DNA of 28,154 nucleotides from a virus, in the IMG/VR virus record IMGVR_UViG_3300032265_002658, positions 1 through 28,154 of that record; one strand, given 5' to 3'. Under the pieces are notes generated by a model. It ran no database searches and was not told where the DNA came from. It saw nothing but the letters and a program-made list of their open reading frames with translations. Numbering within the stretch: the first letter of the stretch is position 1; every line of letters begins with the position of its first letter. The translations under genes were made by a program, and so were the position numbers. Shown here piece by piece: positions 4,078-12,062 of the stretch.

Positions 4078-4670
4078 GACCGCACCAGCAGGTATCGATC
4101 TATATCCTCGCACAGCATGGCCAGTATCTCCGGTGTTGGGTTCGATTTGTAAAGAAGTGCCATCTCGCGCAGGTAACCGTGCACGCCTAGGGCACGCCGC
4201 TCATCGCCGGGCTCGTAACCGCTGAACTGCGCAGAGCTTTCGACGATCTCGTCGTTTATGGCTGCGCTCATCTTGCGGTTGGCTTCGGCGAGGCGCAAGA
4301 GCTGCGAAGCGTCCAGTTGGACGACATCGTCTTGCTTCTTGCGGTTGCACTGCGTGCACAGCGGTACGGCGTTGTTTACGAGCCTACCCGTAGACCTGAG
4401 ACGCATGGTAAAGCAGCCGCCATGAGACTTGGGTATCCAGAAGTGGTCCAGCTCGATGCCGTCGCGATCTTCGCCGCAAAGCCCGCATCGACAATCATAG
4501 ATGCGCATAAGCGTAGCCCACCACTTTATCTTGTAGAGTCTTTCGTCAGAATTACTTCGGGAATAGCTGCGGCGTTCTATGACGTAGAAATCTGGTCCAG
4601 TGGGTGGAAGACTCTGTGTCAGTAGACGAGAGTTGTGCTCGCGGCGAGCTTGTAAACTGAGCTTAGACAT
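4074..4670 (-). CDS. HNH endonuclease
   Basis: The 198-residue protein carries an HNH / beta-beta-alpha-metal nuclease core. Two zinc-type CxxC knuckles (C62-x2-C65 and C105-x2-C108) flank the catalytic E-L-D-H (D75-H76) and the N99-N100 region before V-P-L-C. This layout is that of metal-dependent nicking or double-strand DNA endonucleases found as free-standing homing enzymes, packaging nucleases or host-degrading enzymes in phages. The N-terminal 60 residues are basic; the C-terminal 85 are helical without a recognised domain. No Shine-Dalgarno is visible before the ATG at 4670, only AT-rich DNA, so translation may be weak or leaderless. Being next to the lysozyme gene fits a mobile homing gene, but that is inference. 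Confidence 0.85.
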   Translation of the reverse strand: MSKLSLQARREHNSRLLTQSLPPTGPDFYVIERRSYSRSNSDERLYKIKWWATLMRIYDCRCGLCGEDRDGIELDHFWIPKSHGGCFTMRLRSTGRLVNNAVPLCTQCNRKKQDDVVQLDASQLLRLAEANRKMSAAINDEIVESSAQFSGYEPGDERRALGVHGYLREMALLYKSNPTPEILAMLCEDIDRYLLVRS

Positions 4671-4717
4671 GTAAGTGTTTATTTTATTTAGTAAAAATGA
4701 TGTTTAAAAACAAAAAA

Positions 4718-5263
4718 TCACCCCTGACTCAGGAACAGTCTGCGCTCGGCCTCGCGTCTGCGCACCAAACCCGGAAGAACTCTACCGCCTGACCTTGTCC
4801 ATCTTAAGAACTCATCTGCAGCATCGACTATGTCGCCGTTATTAATTTTTAGTAGCAAAGACGACGTTTTGAGGTTGTTGGGGCCGCAGTTGTACGCAAA
4901 GCTAACTAAAGCCGCAAACTGATTGTCGCTTATGGGATACTTAACTAGTTTTGAAACGACATCGCAAAATATCTGCAACTGCTCTATCTGGTGCTGGTCT
5001 GCCTGGTCTTGCGTCCAGGTCGTGTTTGGACCTATCGGCTTTGGTCTACCGGAGTCGTCTAGGTTGAACTGATCTAGACCAGTAGATCCCCAACCTACGG
5101 TCCACGGATTACCGGGTAAGTTCTCCCACCCGTTCTTGCGGGCATTTGGAGTTTTTGCTAGTTCTAGTGCCAGCGGAGATCCTGGATCTGGATATGCGGT
5201 AAGTTTACAGCCTTCGAATGATCTTATTAAGATTAATCCGGTATCGTTGATTTTTCTTTGCAC
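4718..5263 (-). CDS. Endolysin, GH24 (T4-type) lysozyme
   Basis: The 181-residue protein is a muramidase that cleaves the beta-1,4 bond of peptidoglycan for host lysis. Seen in sequence: R-S-F-E-G with catalytic Glu17, A-Y-P-D-P with Asp26, and W-T-V-G-W-G with Thr55, matching the Glu-Asp-Thr triad of T4 lysozyme. A helical C-terminal lobe with Q-F-A-A-L-V-S-F-A-Y-N-C-G and R-R-R-E-A-E-R-R-L-F closes the fold. The D-to-T distance is 29 residues, against 6 in T4 lysozyme, so there is an inserted loop (about 28-53). No signal peptide, SAR segment or cell-wall-binding domain is present, so release would need a holin, none of which is certain here. GTG start at 5263 with AGAGAG upstream. Confidence 0.92.
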   Translation of the reverse strand: MQRKINDTGLILIRSFEGCKLTAYPDPGSPLALELAKTPNARKNGWENLPGNPWTVGWGSTGLDQFNLDDSGRPKPIGPNTTWTQDQADQHQIEQLQIFCDVVSKLVKYPISDNQFAALVSFAYNCGPNNLKTSSLLLKINNGDIVDAADEFLRWTRSGGRVLPGLVRRREAERRLFLSQG

Positions 5264-5373
5264 TGGTCATCTCTCTTACGCAGGTGTTTAAGCATTCTTG
5301 GCTCGAAAGGCGAAGAGCAAGAAGCGTATAAAGCATCATTATAGCCTTCGAGCTATATACAAGTGAGTTGTTG

Positions 5374-5640
5374 TTATTTATCTTTCTCACTTTTATCCGG
5401 TTGCGATATGATTTCTTCAATAGCGATTTCCAACAGCTTCGCGCGGGCAGCTTCTTTATACTTTTCTTTTATATTTTCGAAGGATGAGCCTGCTATGGCC
5501 TCAAGGCAACTAAGCCAACCGATTCCATTTGGTCGTTTTTTCAGCTTGGATAGCGGACAATGAAAGCACGCGTCTACGGGCAGGGTGTCGCATCTACCTG
5601 TGTCGGCTATTTGCTGTAATATTTGTATTTCTTTAGTCAC
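5374..5640 (-). CDS. 88-residue cysteine-containing protein
   Basis: A GTG at 5640 has GGAAGG five bases upstream. The 88-residue product has cysteines at 17, 25, 28 and 45 (GRCDTL, ACFHCPL, WLSCL), a spacing that could bind zinc. A Lys/Glu-rich helical C-terminal half follows (KEKYKEAARAKLLEIAIEEI). It ends in a charged tail. No family name is recalled, although small phage proteins with a C-x2-C-P-L knuckle are common. The gene is divergent from the late operon and shares an overlapping promoter region with it. Confidence 0.7.
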   Translation of the reverse strand: MTKEIQILQQIADTGRCDTLPVDACFHCPLSKLKKRPNGIGWLSCLEAIAGSSFENIKEKYKEAARAKLLEIAIEEIISQPDKSEKDK

Positions 5641-5650
5641 TGGTACCTTC

Positions 5651-5667
5651 CAGTATAATTATAACTG
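5651..5667. promoter_or_regulatory. Divergent promoter with overlapping -10 boxes
   Basis: The near-palindrome CAGTATAATTATAACTG carries TATAAT on the plus strand (5654-5659) and on the minus strand (5658-5663). It is placed to serve the start at 5684 to the right and the GTG at 5640 to the left. The plus-strand form CAGTATAATTA recurs at 13987-13997. Confidence 0.55.
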
Positions 5668-5683
5668 AACCCAGGAGTGAAGT

Positions 5684-6502
5684 ATGACGGAAACCATGAC
5701 AAAACCCAGCGGAACATTCCCAACCAGCGAGACGTCTACCCCGTCTTTCTTCCCCCCAAACTTACCGGATCCATCTGGATATAAGCAGAACTTTGATCAG
5801 CTGATAAACAGAAGGGGTATAAAGTTTATGCATTATAAGAGCTTACCATGCCCCAACATAAAACTATTAGACGATAACTCGCACGATCCTTTATGCGAAC
5901 AATGCGATGGTTCTGGAATTATCTATTATGAACCCAAGGAGATAGTGGGAATTCTCACGTCTAACTCAGTAGAGAAGCAGTTTGAATATCAGGGAGCGTG
6001 GGAGATAGGAAGCGCCGTGGTCACCATGCCGTCGGAATACGCGGATGGTGAGCAGGCAGATTTTACGCTCTACGACAAGCTAGAAGTCTTAGACTACACG
6101 GTAAGACTATGGGAATTAAAAGAATACGAACCGCGCCCAGGCGGAATCCAGCAACTACGATATCCCATAGAGAAAGTTGGGTATCTCATCACGGCAACCG
6201 ACAGTAAGATAACAGAATTTAAACAAGATGTTGATTTTACTATAAACAATGGGCTAATAGTATGGATACCAGGACACGAGCCGAGTTACGATAACATCAA
6301 CGAAATGGGTCAAACGTACTCAGTAGCTTACTGGGCACATCCAGTATACGTAGTGCTCCAACCGATGAGAGAACTCAGAGTAACTCAACAAATGATGCCT
6401 GATGGTACAAAGATATCTGTTAGACTTCCGCAGCAACTAGTTATAAAGAGAGACTTTTTGGTCAACAAGCCAGAAAAAATAGTAGCGGGTATCGGAAGTT
6501 AA
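5684..6502 (+). CDS. Virion structural / neck-region protein with Zn-ribbon-like knuckle
   Basis: The 272-residue protein starts at an ATG with AGGAG upstream. After a Pro/Ser/Thr-rich leader (1-30) it has C56-P, then a D-P-L-C71-E-Q-C74-D-G-S-G motif like one half of a zinc ribbon. A long beta-rich body follows with no recognised enzyme motif. It is the first gene of the rightward structural block, five genes before the sheath, the position of head-completion or neck proteins in contractile-tailed phages. The Cys-rich 'CP...C..C.GSG' pattern occurs in structural proteins of other large myophages, as I recall it. The exact role is not known. Confidence 0.7.
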   Translation: MTETMTKPSGTFPTSETSTPSFFPPNLPDPSGYKQNFDQLINRRGIKFMHYKSLPCPNIKLLDDNSHDPLCEQCDGSGIIYYEPKEIVGILTSNSVEKQFEYQGAWEIGSAVVTMPSEYADGEQADFTLYDKLEVLDYTVRLWELKEYEPRPGGIQQLRYPIEKVGYLITATDSKITEFKQDVDFTINNGLIVWIPGHEPSYDNINEMGQTYSVAYWAHPVYVVLQPMRELRVTQQMMPDGTKISVRLPQQLVIKRDFLVNKPEKIVAGIGS

Positions 6503-6516
6503 CTAACGAGATTGTA

Positions 6517-6522
6517 TATAAT
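6517..6522 (+). promoter_or_regulatory. Candidate TATAAT promoter core
   Basis: TATAAT within TTGTATATAATGATC, 22 bases before the ATG at 6544 and just after the previous stop. It matches the core of other plus-strand candidates; there is no obvious -35. Confidence 0.35.
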
Positions 6523-6543
6523 GATCTGAGAGGTATTTTGCGC

Positions 6544-8055
6544 ATGCCCGCCTTCGCTTCTAAAAAACAATACAGACTCATGATGGCCATTCTTCACGGC
6601 AAGCCAGGAACTACGGCTCGCGGTGACAAAGGCCCGCCAAAATCTGTTGCTGAAAAATACACGGGTTCAGGCAAAAACGTACCGGATAGTAAAGACAAGG
6701 CTCATCACGGCGGCAAGTGGACTGCAGAACATCATAAGCGTCATGCTGAAAAACATCGTAGTAAAGAAAAAAAGCTAGAAAAAGGTAGAGGTGGCTCTGC
6801 CGTGGTGGTTGTCAACGACAAGGGGCAACTTCTTATGGGTCGTCAAGTGAAAGACGACTATAGATGGTCGTTCCCCGGTGGTCACATTGACGATGGAGAG
6901 TCGCACAAGGATGCCGCGGTAAGAGAACTAGAAGAAGAAACAGGTGTGAGTATCGATAAAGGCTCATTAATCAAGCTACACGAAGACGGTAAAGACAAGG
7001 TGTATTTGGTTCGTCTTGATCACACCCCCGCATCGCACTCAACCGAGGAGCTTGCTGACGTTGGTTTTTACGACATAGACGATCTGGACTTTAATAAGCT
7101 CAGAGATTGCTGCACAGAAACGATGGCAATCTATCTTAAAACTAGATTAGCTAAAGGCAATAAGCCCCTTAACGAGTTGATTAAATTAGAAGAAGTAGAA
7201 ACCTTAACTAAGAACATAATCAGAACCGGTCAAGTCGCGGATGCGGTTTATGAATTTCGCCACGGCGATGCCATGAGATTGGTTGGCAACGGTGCCTTTA
7301 GGGCCTTAAAAAGAGGCGTTGAAGGCATGGGGGATGACGAGATAAGAGATGTAAATTTTGGCAACTATACTCTTCATGTTCGTAAGCACGCTAACGATAT
7401 CTACTCCGGCAGGATCGACGATGGATTAAAAACGATCCATCAGTTTGTCAACCGCTCACTACCCGCACTAACAGGCGAGCTGATGAGCGTGTTTGAGTGG
7501 TATGATTCCGATCAAAATCCTGATATGCAGTTTCATGAAGATCACGAACTCAGTGACGAAACCATAACAGACGGTATGCACAAGCTCATAAGCAACTATC
7601 GTTCTTACAATATTGCAGATATATATGACGAGATGGAAACCATCCGAGAGGAGATTAGGCAGGGCAACGCCGTAGACCTACAGCAAGCAGAGCAGAAGAT
7701 AATGGGCTTGTTCGATAGGTTGGAAGAACAACTAGATCTATTCCGAGATAAGCATAATGGTTTGACCTCTAGGTTAGGAGACGAGATAGACGAGATAGAG
7801 CAGCGACTTATATCGATGCAAAATTCTATCGACAAGTTGAGCAGCAAGCCATCCAAAATAGAGGCATTTTCTTCTAATCCAGCTAATCCCAGCATAGTTC
7901 ATTCTCAATACTACGAATATTTATCAAGACCCAAGGTCGTCATTAGTCCAACTGGACACGTGGTCGTAGATTTCAACGCGGATTGGACTAGCGGCGACAA
8001 AGAGAACTTTTTGGGCGATCTCAGGGTTAAGGTAATCAAAAAGAGCAAGAAATGA
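6544..8055 (+). CDS. Structural-region protein with N-terminal Nudix hydrolase domain
   Basis: The 503-residue protein has three parts. The N-terminus (1-40, FASKKQYRLMMAILHGKPG...KSVAEKY) resembles the short basic motif of DUF3008-type phage proteins. A basic His/Lys-rich linker precedes a Nudix domain (about 84-205) with a complete Nudix box, G113-x5-E119-x7-R127-E-L-x-E-E-x-G134-V, which binds metal and hydrolyses nucleoside-diphosphate-linked substrates in the family. The C-terminal 290 residues are helical, with a probable coiled coil (about 365-435). I chose the ATG at 6544, ten bases after GAGAGG. A TTG six bases earlier has closer spacing and would add two residues. Its place among neck genes suggests a virion or assembly role; the substrate is unknown. 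Confidence 0.8.
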   Translation: MPAFASKKQYRLMMAILHGKPGTTARGDKGPPKSVAEKYTGSGKNVPDSKDKAHHGGKWTAEHHKRHAEKHRSKEKKLEKGRGGSAVVVVNDKGQLLMGRQVKDDYRWSFPGGHIDDGESHKDAAVRELEEETGVSIDKGSLIKLHEDGKDKVYLVRLDHTPASHSTEELADVGFYDIDDLDFNKLRDCCTETMAIYLKTRLAKGNKPLNELIKLEEVETLTKNIIRTGQVADAVYEFRHGDAMRLVGNGAFRALKRGVEGMGDDEIRDVNFGNYTLHVRKHANDIYSGRIDDGLKTIHQFVNRSLPALTGELMSVFEWYDSDQNPDMQFHEDHELSDETITDGMHKLISNYRSYNIADIYDEMETIREEIRQGNAVDLQQAEQKIMGLFDRLEEQLDLFRDKHNGLTSRLGDEIDEIEQRLISMQNSIDKLSSKPSKIEAFSSNPANPSIVHSQYYEYLSRPKVVISPTGHVVVDFNADWTSGDKENFLGDLRVKVIKKSKK

Positions 8056-8762
8056 TATCGCACAAAATATCAATTTTACGCTCTCGTCTTTCATCCATGG
8101 GTATTCGCGGAACGCAATTAGATAAAATAATAGATGCTGCATCTGAAGATATAAGCAATGCTGTAAAAACTATAGTAGAAGAAGCAGTATATCAAGCAGA
8201 AAGCTTTGGCTCGTCTATGGGCGCAGAGGAATTCCTCTCGCAGATAAAATTAGATGCCAGCTCGGGATACATCGAGATATCAACCGACTCTGGTAGGTTG
8301 AATTTTAGTACACCACCCGTGCCCATGCTTCCTTGGCTCTTAAAAAATGCTAAAACGGCAGAGGATGGTAGCAGATATAAGGTCATTCCGGTTGGCGGTG
8401 GCGGTCTAAGCTCAAAGCCCAAACCCGTAGCTCGCGATATTACGGCAGGACTTAAAGCGCTGTCTAGCGAGGAGTCATCCGCCACCAATATGGCAGAAAA
8501 GATGGCTGCCGCTTTTGGCATGGCAGCGACTACAGGAACATCTCAGAGACAGGAACCAAAATCTATCGCCAAACCAGAGTTTAGAGTTGCATCCAGTAAG
8601 CAAGATGCCACGAGGCAATGGGTTGCACCGTCTAAAGAATTAGACATGAGTGGTATAGTTATGTCTATAAACGCATCTGTGCGATCTAGGATCGATCAGG
8701 CGTGCGATGAAGTTATAAAACGTTACGAAAAGGAGGCGATAAATGGCCTGGGTGATGCCTGA
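8052..8762 (+). CDS. Probable neck / head-tail joining protein
   Basis: The 236-residue protein starts at an ATG that overlaps the previous stop (ATGA), so it is translationally coupled. The N-terminal 70 residues are helical. The middle is Gly/Pro/Ala-rich and low in complexity (VGGGGLSSKPKPVA, residues about 110-170). The C-terminal part has FRVASSKQDATRQWVAPSKELDMSGI, a pattern like the 'R-x-V-S-x-x-x-D-x-x-x-W-V-x-P' motif seen near the tail genes of other large phages. A terminal helix follows. Position and motif suggest a connector or tail-completion component. This is inference; no fold is certain. Confidence 0.65.
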   Translation: MISHKISILRSRLSSMGIRGTQLDKIIDAASEDISNAVKTIVEEAVYQAESFGSSMGAEEFLSQIKLDASSGYIEISTDSGRLNFSTPPVPMLPWLLKNAKTAEDGSRYKVIPVGGGGLSSKPKPVARDITAGLKALSSEESSATNMAEKMAAAFGMAATTGTSQRQEPKSIAKPEFRVASSKQDATRQWVAPSKELDMSGIVMSINASVRSRIDQACDEVIKRYEKEAINGLGDA

Positions 8763-9372
8763 GATCGCAGTTCAGCGATTGATCCAGTATGGTATAGCAC
8801 AACTACGGCAAGATAAGCCTGCTTTCGACGAGATATTCGCATATTCTGTCAAGCATCCGCTGGTAGCAGAAGCTTATGGACAAGAATACGTCGACAAGGT
8901 GTGGACTTGGTTTACCACTGAGCGGATTCGAGTAGTCCAATCCTGGATTCTTAGTCCTCAAACAGTTCCGTGTTTCAGTATACACCTTTCCAACGAGAAC
9001 GAAGACGAGTCCAAGGCAGCTATAGGTGACTATTACGGCCATGGCGAGGACTCTGAGATAGGCATCAACTCGATGAACGTCCTGGTCGATATAGGCATAC
9101 ACGGCAGTAAAGCAGCAGACCAGGTCTTATGGATGTATTACATCATATCTTATGTACTTTTTAAGTACAAACCTATAGCGCAGGATCTAGGTATAGCTAT
9201 ACAGACTTACAGCGCATCAGACTGGCAGAAAGATGCGACCAAGATGCCAGAGAACATATGGACCCGTTGGTTAAGGATGAGATGTACAGTATTTAACACT
9301 TGGAACGCAGAAGCGTACCAAGTAGCCACAGAAATAGACACAAGCATGGAATTTGAACCAGCTTTAACGTAA
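8743..9372 (+). CDS. Probable tail-terminator or neck protein
   Basis: The 209-residue protein overlaps the previous gene by 20 bases. Its ATG follows AAAAGGAGG, a near-perfect ribosome site inside that gene. It is Trp- and Tyr-rich, with an N-terminal helical part (RLIQYGIAQLRQDKPAFDEIF) and a beta-rich centre (VPCFSIHLSNENEDE, MNVLVDIGIHG). A hydrophobic helix follows (VLWMYYIISYVLF). It lies two genes before the sheath, as tail-terminator or sheath-completion proteins do in many contractile phages. No specific family motif is recognised, so the role rests on gene order. Confidence 0.6.
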   Translation: MAWVMPEIAVQRLIQYGIAQLRQDKPAFDEIFAYSVKHPLVAEAYGQEYVDKVWTWFTTERIRVVQSWILSPQTVPCFSIHLSNENEDESKAAIGDYYGHGEDSEIGINSMNVLVDIGIHGSKAADQVLWMYYIISYVLFKYKPIAQDLGIAIQTYSASDWQKDATKMPENIWTRWLRMRCTVFNTWNAEAYQVATEIDTSMEFEPALT

Positions 9373-9376
9373 AACA

Positions 9377-9390
9377 AGAGAGAGAGAGAG
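9377..9390 (+). promoter_or_regulatory. (AG)7 tract serving as ribosome site
   Basis: Seven AG units end two bases before the ATG at 9393. GAGAG-type sequence can pair with the 16S tail, but no GGAG core is present. As a dinucleotide tract it is prone to slippage. Confidence 0.5.
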
Positions 9391-9392
9391 AA

Positions 9393-9662
9393 ATGTCTAA
9401 GAAAAATCAAGAAAATCAAATAGATGCACAATCTATCAAAGAGTATGAAAATGCACAACGGATCAAGAATACGCCCATGCCGCCACTAGAACTCGTCGAC
9501 ATGGACGAGTGGTGGGCAAAACGCGCACCTGCTTTAAGTCAACCATCTCATATTAAAGAAATTCTTAAAGCTGATGCGGCCGGTAGAAAGATATCGGGAA
9601 AGCAGACGGTTGAGCGCTGGGACTGGGCTGCACGCCAGTTTGGCTTAACTTTTGATATCTAA
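9393..9662 (+). CDS. 89-residue hypothetical protein before the sheath
   Basis: The 89-residue protein starts at an ATG after the AG tract. It has a charged N-terminus (MSKKNQENQIDAQSIKEYENAQR), a Pro-rich turn (TPMPPLELVDMDEWWAKRAPA) and a C-terminal helical patch ending TVERWDWAARQFGLTFDI. There is no cysteine or membrane segment. It lies 21 bases after the neck-region gene and is probably co-transcribed with it. The product is unrecognised; it may be a small assembly or structural factor, judged only from its place. Confidence 0.6.
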   Translation: MSKKNQENQIDAQSIKEYENAQRIKNTPMPPLELVDMDEWWAKRAPALSQPSHIKEILKADAAGRKISGKQTVERWDWAARQFGLTFDI

Positions 9663-9666
9663 ATAC

Positions 9667-9685
9667 TATTATTTAAGCAATAATA
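9667..9685 (+). terminator. Weak AT-rich hairpin before the sheath promoters
   Basis: TATTATT (9667-9673) pairs with AATAATA (9679-9685) around a 5-base loop, followed by a T-rich stretch. All pairs are A-T, so it is at best a weak terminator. Confidence 0.3.
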
Positions 9686-9712
9686 AGTTGTTTAAATTTC
9701 AAACTATATTGT

Positions 9713-9723
9713 CAAGTTATAAT
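9713..9723 (+). promoter_or_regulatory. Sheath promoter candidate 1
   Basis: CAAGTTATAAT, identical to 9789-9799, in the 173-base gap before the sheath gene. The TATAAT core is at 9718-9723. Confidence 0.5.
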
Positions 9724-9788
9724 ATATAGTGTCTATACAGCATGTTGTCGTCCAATGTTCCTAATATCCTGATCCTCAGCTGCCCATA

Positions 9789-9799
9789 CAAGTTATAAT
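9789..9799 (+). promoter_or_regulatory. Sheath promoter candidate 2
   Basis: Second copy of CAAGTTATAAT, 37 bases before the sheath ATG (TATAAT at 9794-9799). Tandem copies fit the high expression a sheath needs. Confidence 0.55.
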
Positions 9800-9835
9800 G
9801 AAAAGGATCTTTTAGAAAAGAATGGAGATCGAATA

Positions 9836-12010
9836 ATGGCTATAAATGTATCATTTAACGGGTCAACTATCTATAAGCCTTCAGCTTATTCTCAGACCAC
9901 AATTGACCTAAGCGGCAACGTTCCGCTTGGACCAGCGGGTTTGATCGCCATTTTCGGTGAATCAGATGCTGGTGCACCTGGTGCCTCCGAGACGGATATC
10001 TCTAGCAATTACTTTACTGCAGAAAACTTGATCAGCGCTCGCAACAAGTATCGCTCTGGTCCAGTCGTAGACGCGTTAAATTTTCTCTTCTCACCTGCCT
10101 CAGATGGATCGATTCCAAGTGGTGCTCAAGCTGTCTGGGTATACAAGACCAACGCCTCAGTAAGAGCATCTTTAATACTTGCCGGATCATACGGTACGGT
10201 TCGCGCGCAAGAATGGGGTGCCGGCGGTAATCAAGTTTCCGCTAGGGTCTTGGCCGTAGCAGAGACACCGGCTACTGTTACTGGTACTACTCCAGCTTCT
10301 CTTGGCGTATCGCTCAATGGTGCTTCTTTCACCGTACGTGTCAACGGCGGCATCGCAACTGTGGTTACGCTTAGCAGTACTAGCACGGATCACGATACCA
10401 TAGCTCATTTAGTCAATGAGTTAAACACCCACCTACCAGCTAGCATAATTGCTTCTGTTTCTAGCGGCGCGGTGCAACTAACCATGGCGGCATCTGCTGG
10501 TCAATATGCATTGGGCTGGGGACGTTCGTTCGAGCTAGTTGATTCAACAGTAGGAAATCTGGCAAAACTTGGTCTAGTTGCAGGACTGCACTCTGCTTCC
10601 GTAGAACCAAATGCTACTATCACGATCAACCAGAAGCGCGATCTTCTGGTAGAAAGTGACACCGTCGGTGGTAACGTAGTTTTGACCATCGGACGCGACT
10701 CGACCGGTGGTGCGACCTCAGCTTCAGTAACGGTTACTCCGACTGCTGTCGTACTAACTGACTCCATTGGCTCGATCACCTTTGATCAGGCAGCTTTTGT
10801 GACCATCAGCCAGCTGGCACAATCAATCTCGCTGCAACCAGGTTGGTCTGCTAGTGTTACCAACTCGATCTATAACCAACTCGGTCTCGGCGTGCTAGAT
10901 CAAGTTTCTGCCGTTGGTGCCTTGGGTGCCACAGGTAGTCAACCTGCTCGCTTGAAAAAAGATGCTTATGAAGTTCAGGCTGTGTTTGCGCAGTCAAACG
11001 CTGCAGATCTAATAAGTCCTGCGGTAGTTGGTCTACCGGCTTCTCTATCAGAGACGTTGCTAACAGGTGGCGCTAAGGGCGGCACCATGACCACCGACAT
11101 CGTGAATGCACTTGCTAAGTTTGAAAAATTACAAGTAAACTCGATTATCCCATTGTTCTCTCGCAATGCTTCTGCCGATCTTGCTGACGGTCTTACTGAC
11201 ATATCTTCGACCTATACTGTTGACGGTATCCATCAGGCTGTAAAGACACACATCAGTTTGATGAAGACGACCAAGAAGAAAGGCGAGCGTCAAGGTTACC
11301 TGTCGGTGAAAGATTCGTATGCCAATAGCAAAACTAAGGCTGCTAACATGGCCGACGCGCGTATCCAGATGGTTATCCAGGATGTGCGCCAGTCTACTGC
11401 GGGTGGCGTGATCCAGTGGTTTCAGCCATGGGCTCTTGCGTGCTTGCTGGCTGGTGCTCGCGGTGGTGCACCTATCGGGCTACCGCTAACCTTCAAGTTT
11501 CTCAACTGTTCTGGCATTCGTCAGACAGTTCAGCCAATGACCACTGCCGAAGCTGATATCGTCATCGGCTTTGATCCGGACGTTCAGTATGACGATGCGA
11601 TCCAGTCCGGTATCACGTTTATGGAAGCTCCTCGCACCGGCGGCTATCGCGTGGTGGTAGATAATACCACGTATGGTATCGATGACAACTGGGTGTATAA
11701 TCGCGCGAACGTACTGTATGCCGCAGATATCGTAGCCTATAATTTTCGCAACGTCATGGAACTACGTTACGTCGGCGTGAAGAACAACCTGCAAGCTAGC
11801 GAAGTTAAAGGTACAGCAGAGTCAGTGCTCGCGACCTTCTTAGCGCAAGGTATCACGGTAAGCACGGCCGATGCACCGCAAGGCTTTAAGTCGCTCACGG
11901 TCGCGATCAACGGTAACGTGATCAACATCTCAGTGACGATTAAGCTGGTAGAAGGTATTGATTTCGTTCTAGAAACTATCTCCCTGCAGCGCGCTAGTCA
12001 GACAGCTTAA
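9836..12010 (+). CDS. Tail sheath protein
   Basis: The 724-residue protein polymerises around the tail tube and contracts to drive injection. Seen in sequence: the N-terminal G-P-A-G-L-I-A-I-F-G-E-S-D-A-G-A-P-G segment and the A-x-N-L-I-S-A-R-N-K-Y-R-S-G-P-V-V-D-A-L-N-F-L-F-S-P pattern typical of large-phage sheaths, with G-A-Q-A-V-W-V-Y-K-T-N. The C-terminal domain follows (NVMELRYVGVKNNLQ..., ending VEGIDFVLETISLQR), the conserved part that packs on the tube. Roughly residues 150-375 look like inserted beta-rich domains with LNGASFTVRVNGG-like strands, making it longer than T4 gp18 (659 aa). It has its own promoters and terminator, so it is a separately tuned unit. Confidence 0.92.
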   Translation: MAINVSFNGSTIYKPSAYSQTTIDLSGNVPLGPAGLIAIFGESDAGAPGASETDISSNYFTAENLISARNKYRSGPVVDALNFLFSPASDGSIPSGAQAVWVYKTNASVRASLILAGSYGTVRAQEWGAGGNQVSARVLAVAETPATVTGTTPASLGVSLNGASFTVRVNGGIATVVTLSSTSTDHDTIAHLVNELNTHLPASIIASVSSGAVQLTMAASAGQYALGWGRSFELVDSTVGNLAKLGLVAGLHSASVEPNATITINQKRDLLVESDTVGGNVVLTIGRDSTGGATSASVTVTPTAVVLTDSIGSITFDQAAFVTISQLAQSISLQPGWSASVTNSIYNQLGLGVLDQVSAVGALGATGSQPARLKKDAYEVQAVFAQSNAADLISPAVVGLPASLSETLLTGGAKGGTMTTDIVNALAKFEKLQVNSIIPLFSRNASADLADGLTDISSTYTVDGIHQAVKTHISLMKTTKKKGERQGYLSVKDSYANSKTKAANMADARIQMVIQDVRQSTAGGVIQWFQPWALACLLAGARGGAPIGLPLTFKFLNCSGIRQTVQPMTTAEADIVIGFDPDVQYDDAIQSGITFMEAPRTGGYRVVVDNTTYGIDDNWVYNRANVLYAADIVAYNFRNVMELRYVGVKNNLQASEVKGTAESVLATFLAQGITVSTADAPQGFKSLTVAINGNVINISVTIKLVEGIDFVLETISLQRASQTA

Positions 12011-12025
12011 TAGAGCTAGATATCT

Positions 12026-12062
12026 AATTAAAGCCTCCTAGTAAATCTAGGAGGCTTTAATT
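12026..12062 (+). terminator. Strong terminator after the sheath gene
   Basis: A perfect 16-base-pair stem (12026-12041 with 12047-12062) with a 5-base TAAAT loop and a GCCTCCTAG core is followed by TTATTTAAA. It sits 16 bases after the sheath stop. Because the outer pairs are A-T, it could also work on the opposite strand. Confidence 0.85.

Noticed and set aside
4317-4625. 102-codon plus-strand frame over the HNH gene
   Set aside because: The minus-strand frame has intact HNH motifs; the plus frame is its shadow.
5205-5339. 44-codon minus-strand frame overlapping the lysozyme start (MMLYTLLALRL…)
   Set aside because: It has a GAAGG near its ATG and a short hydrophobic start, so a lysis accessory was considered. 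It lacks a full membrane segment or lipobox and overlaps the lysozyme by 59 bases, so support is too thin.
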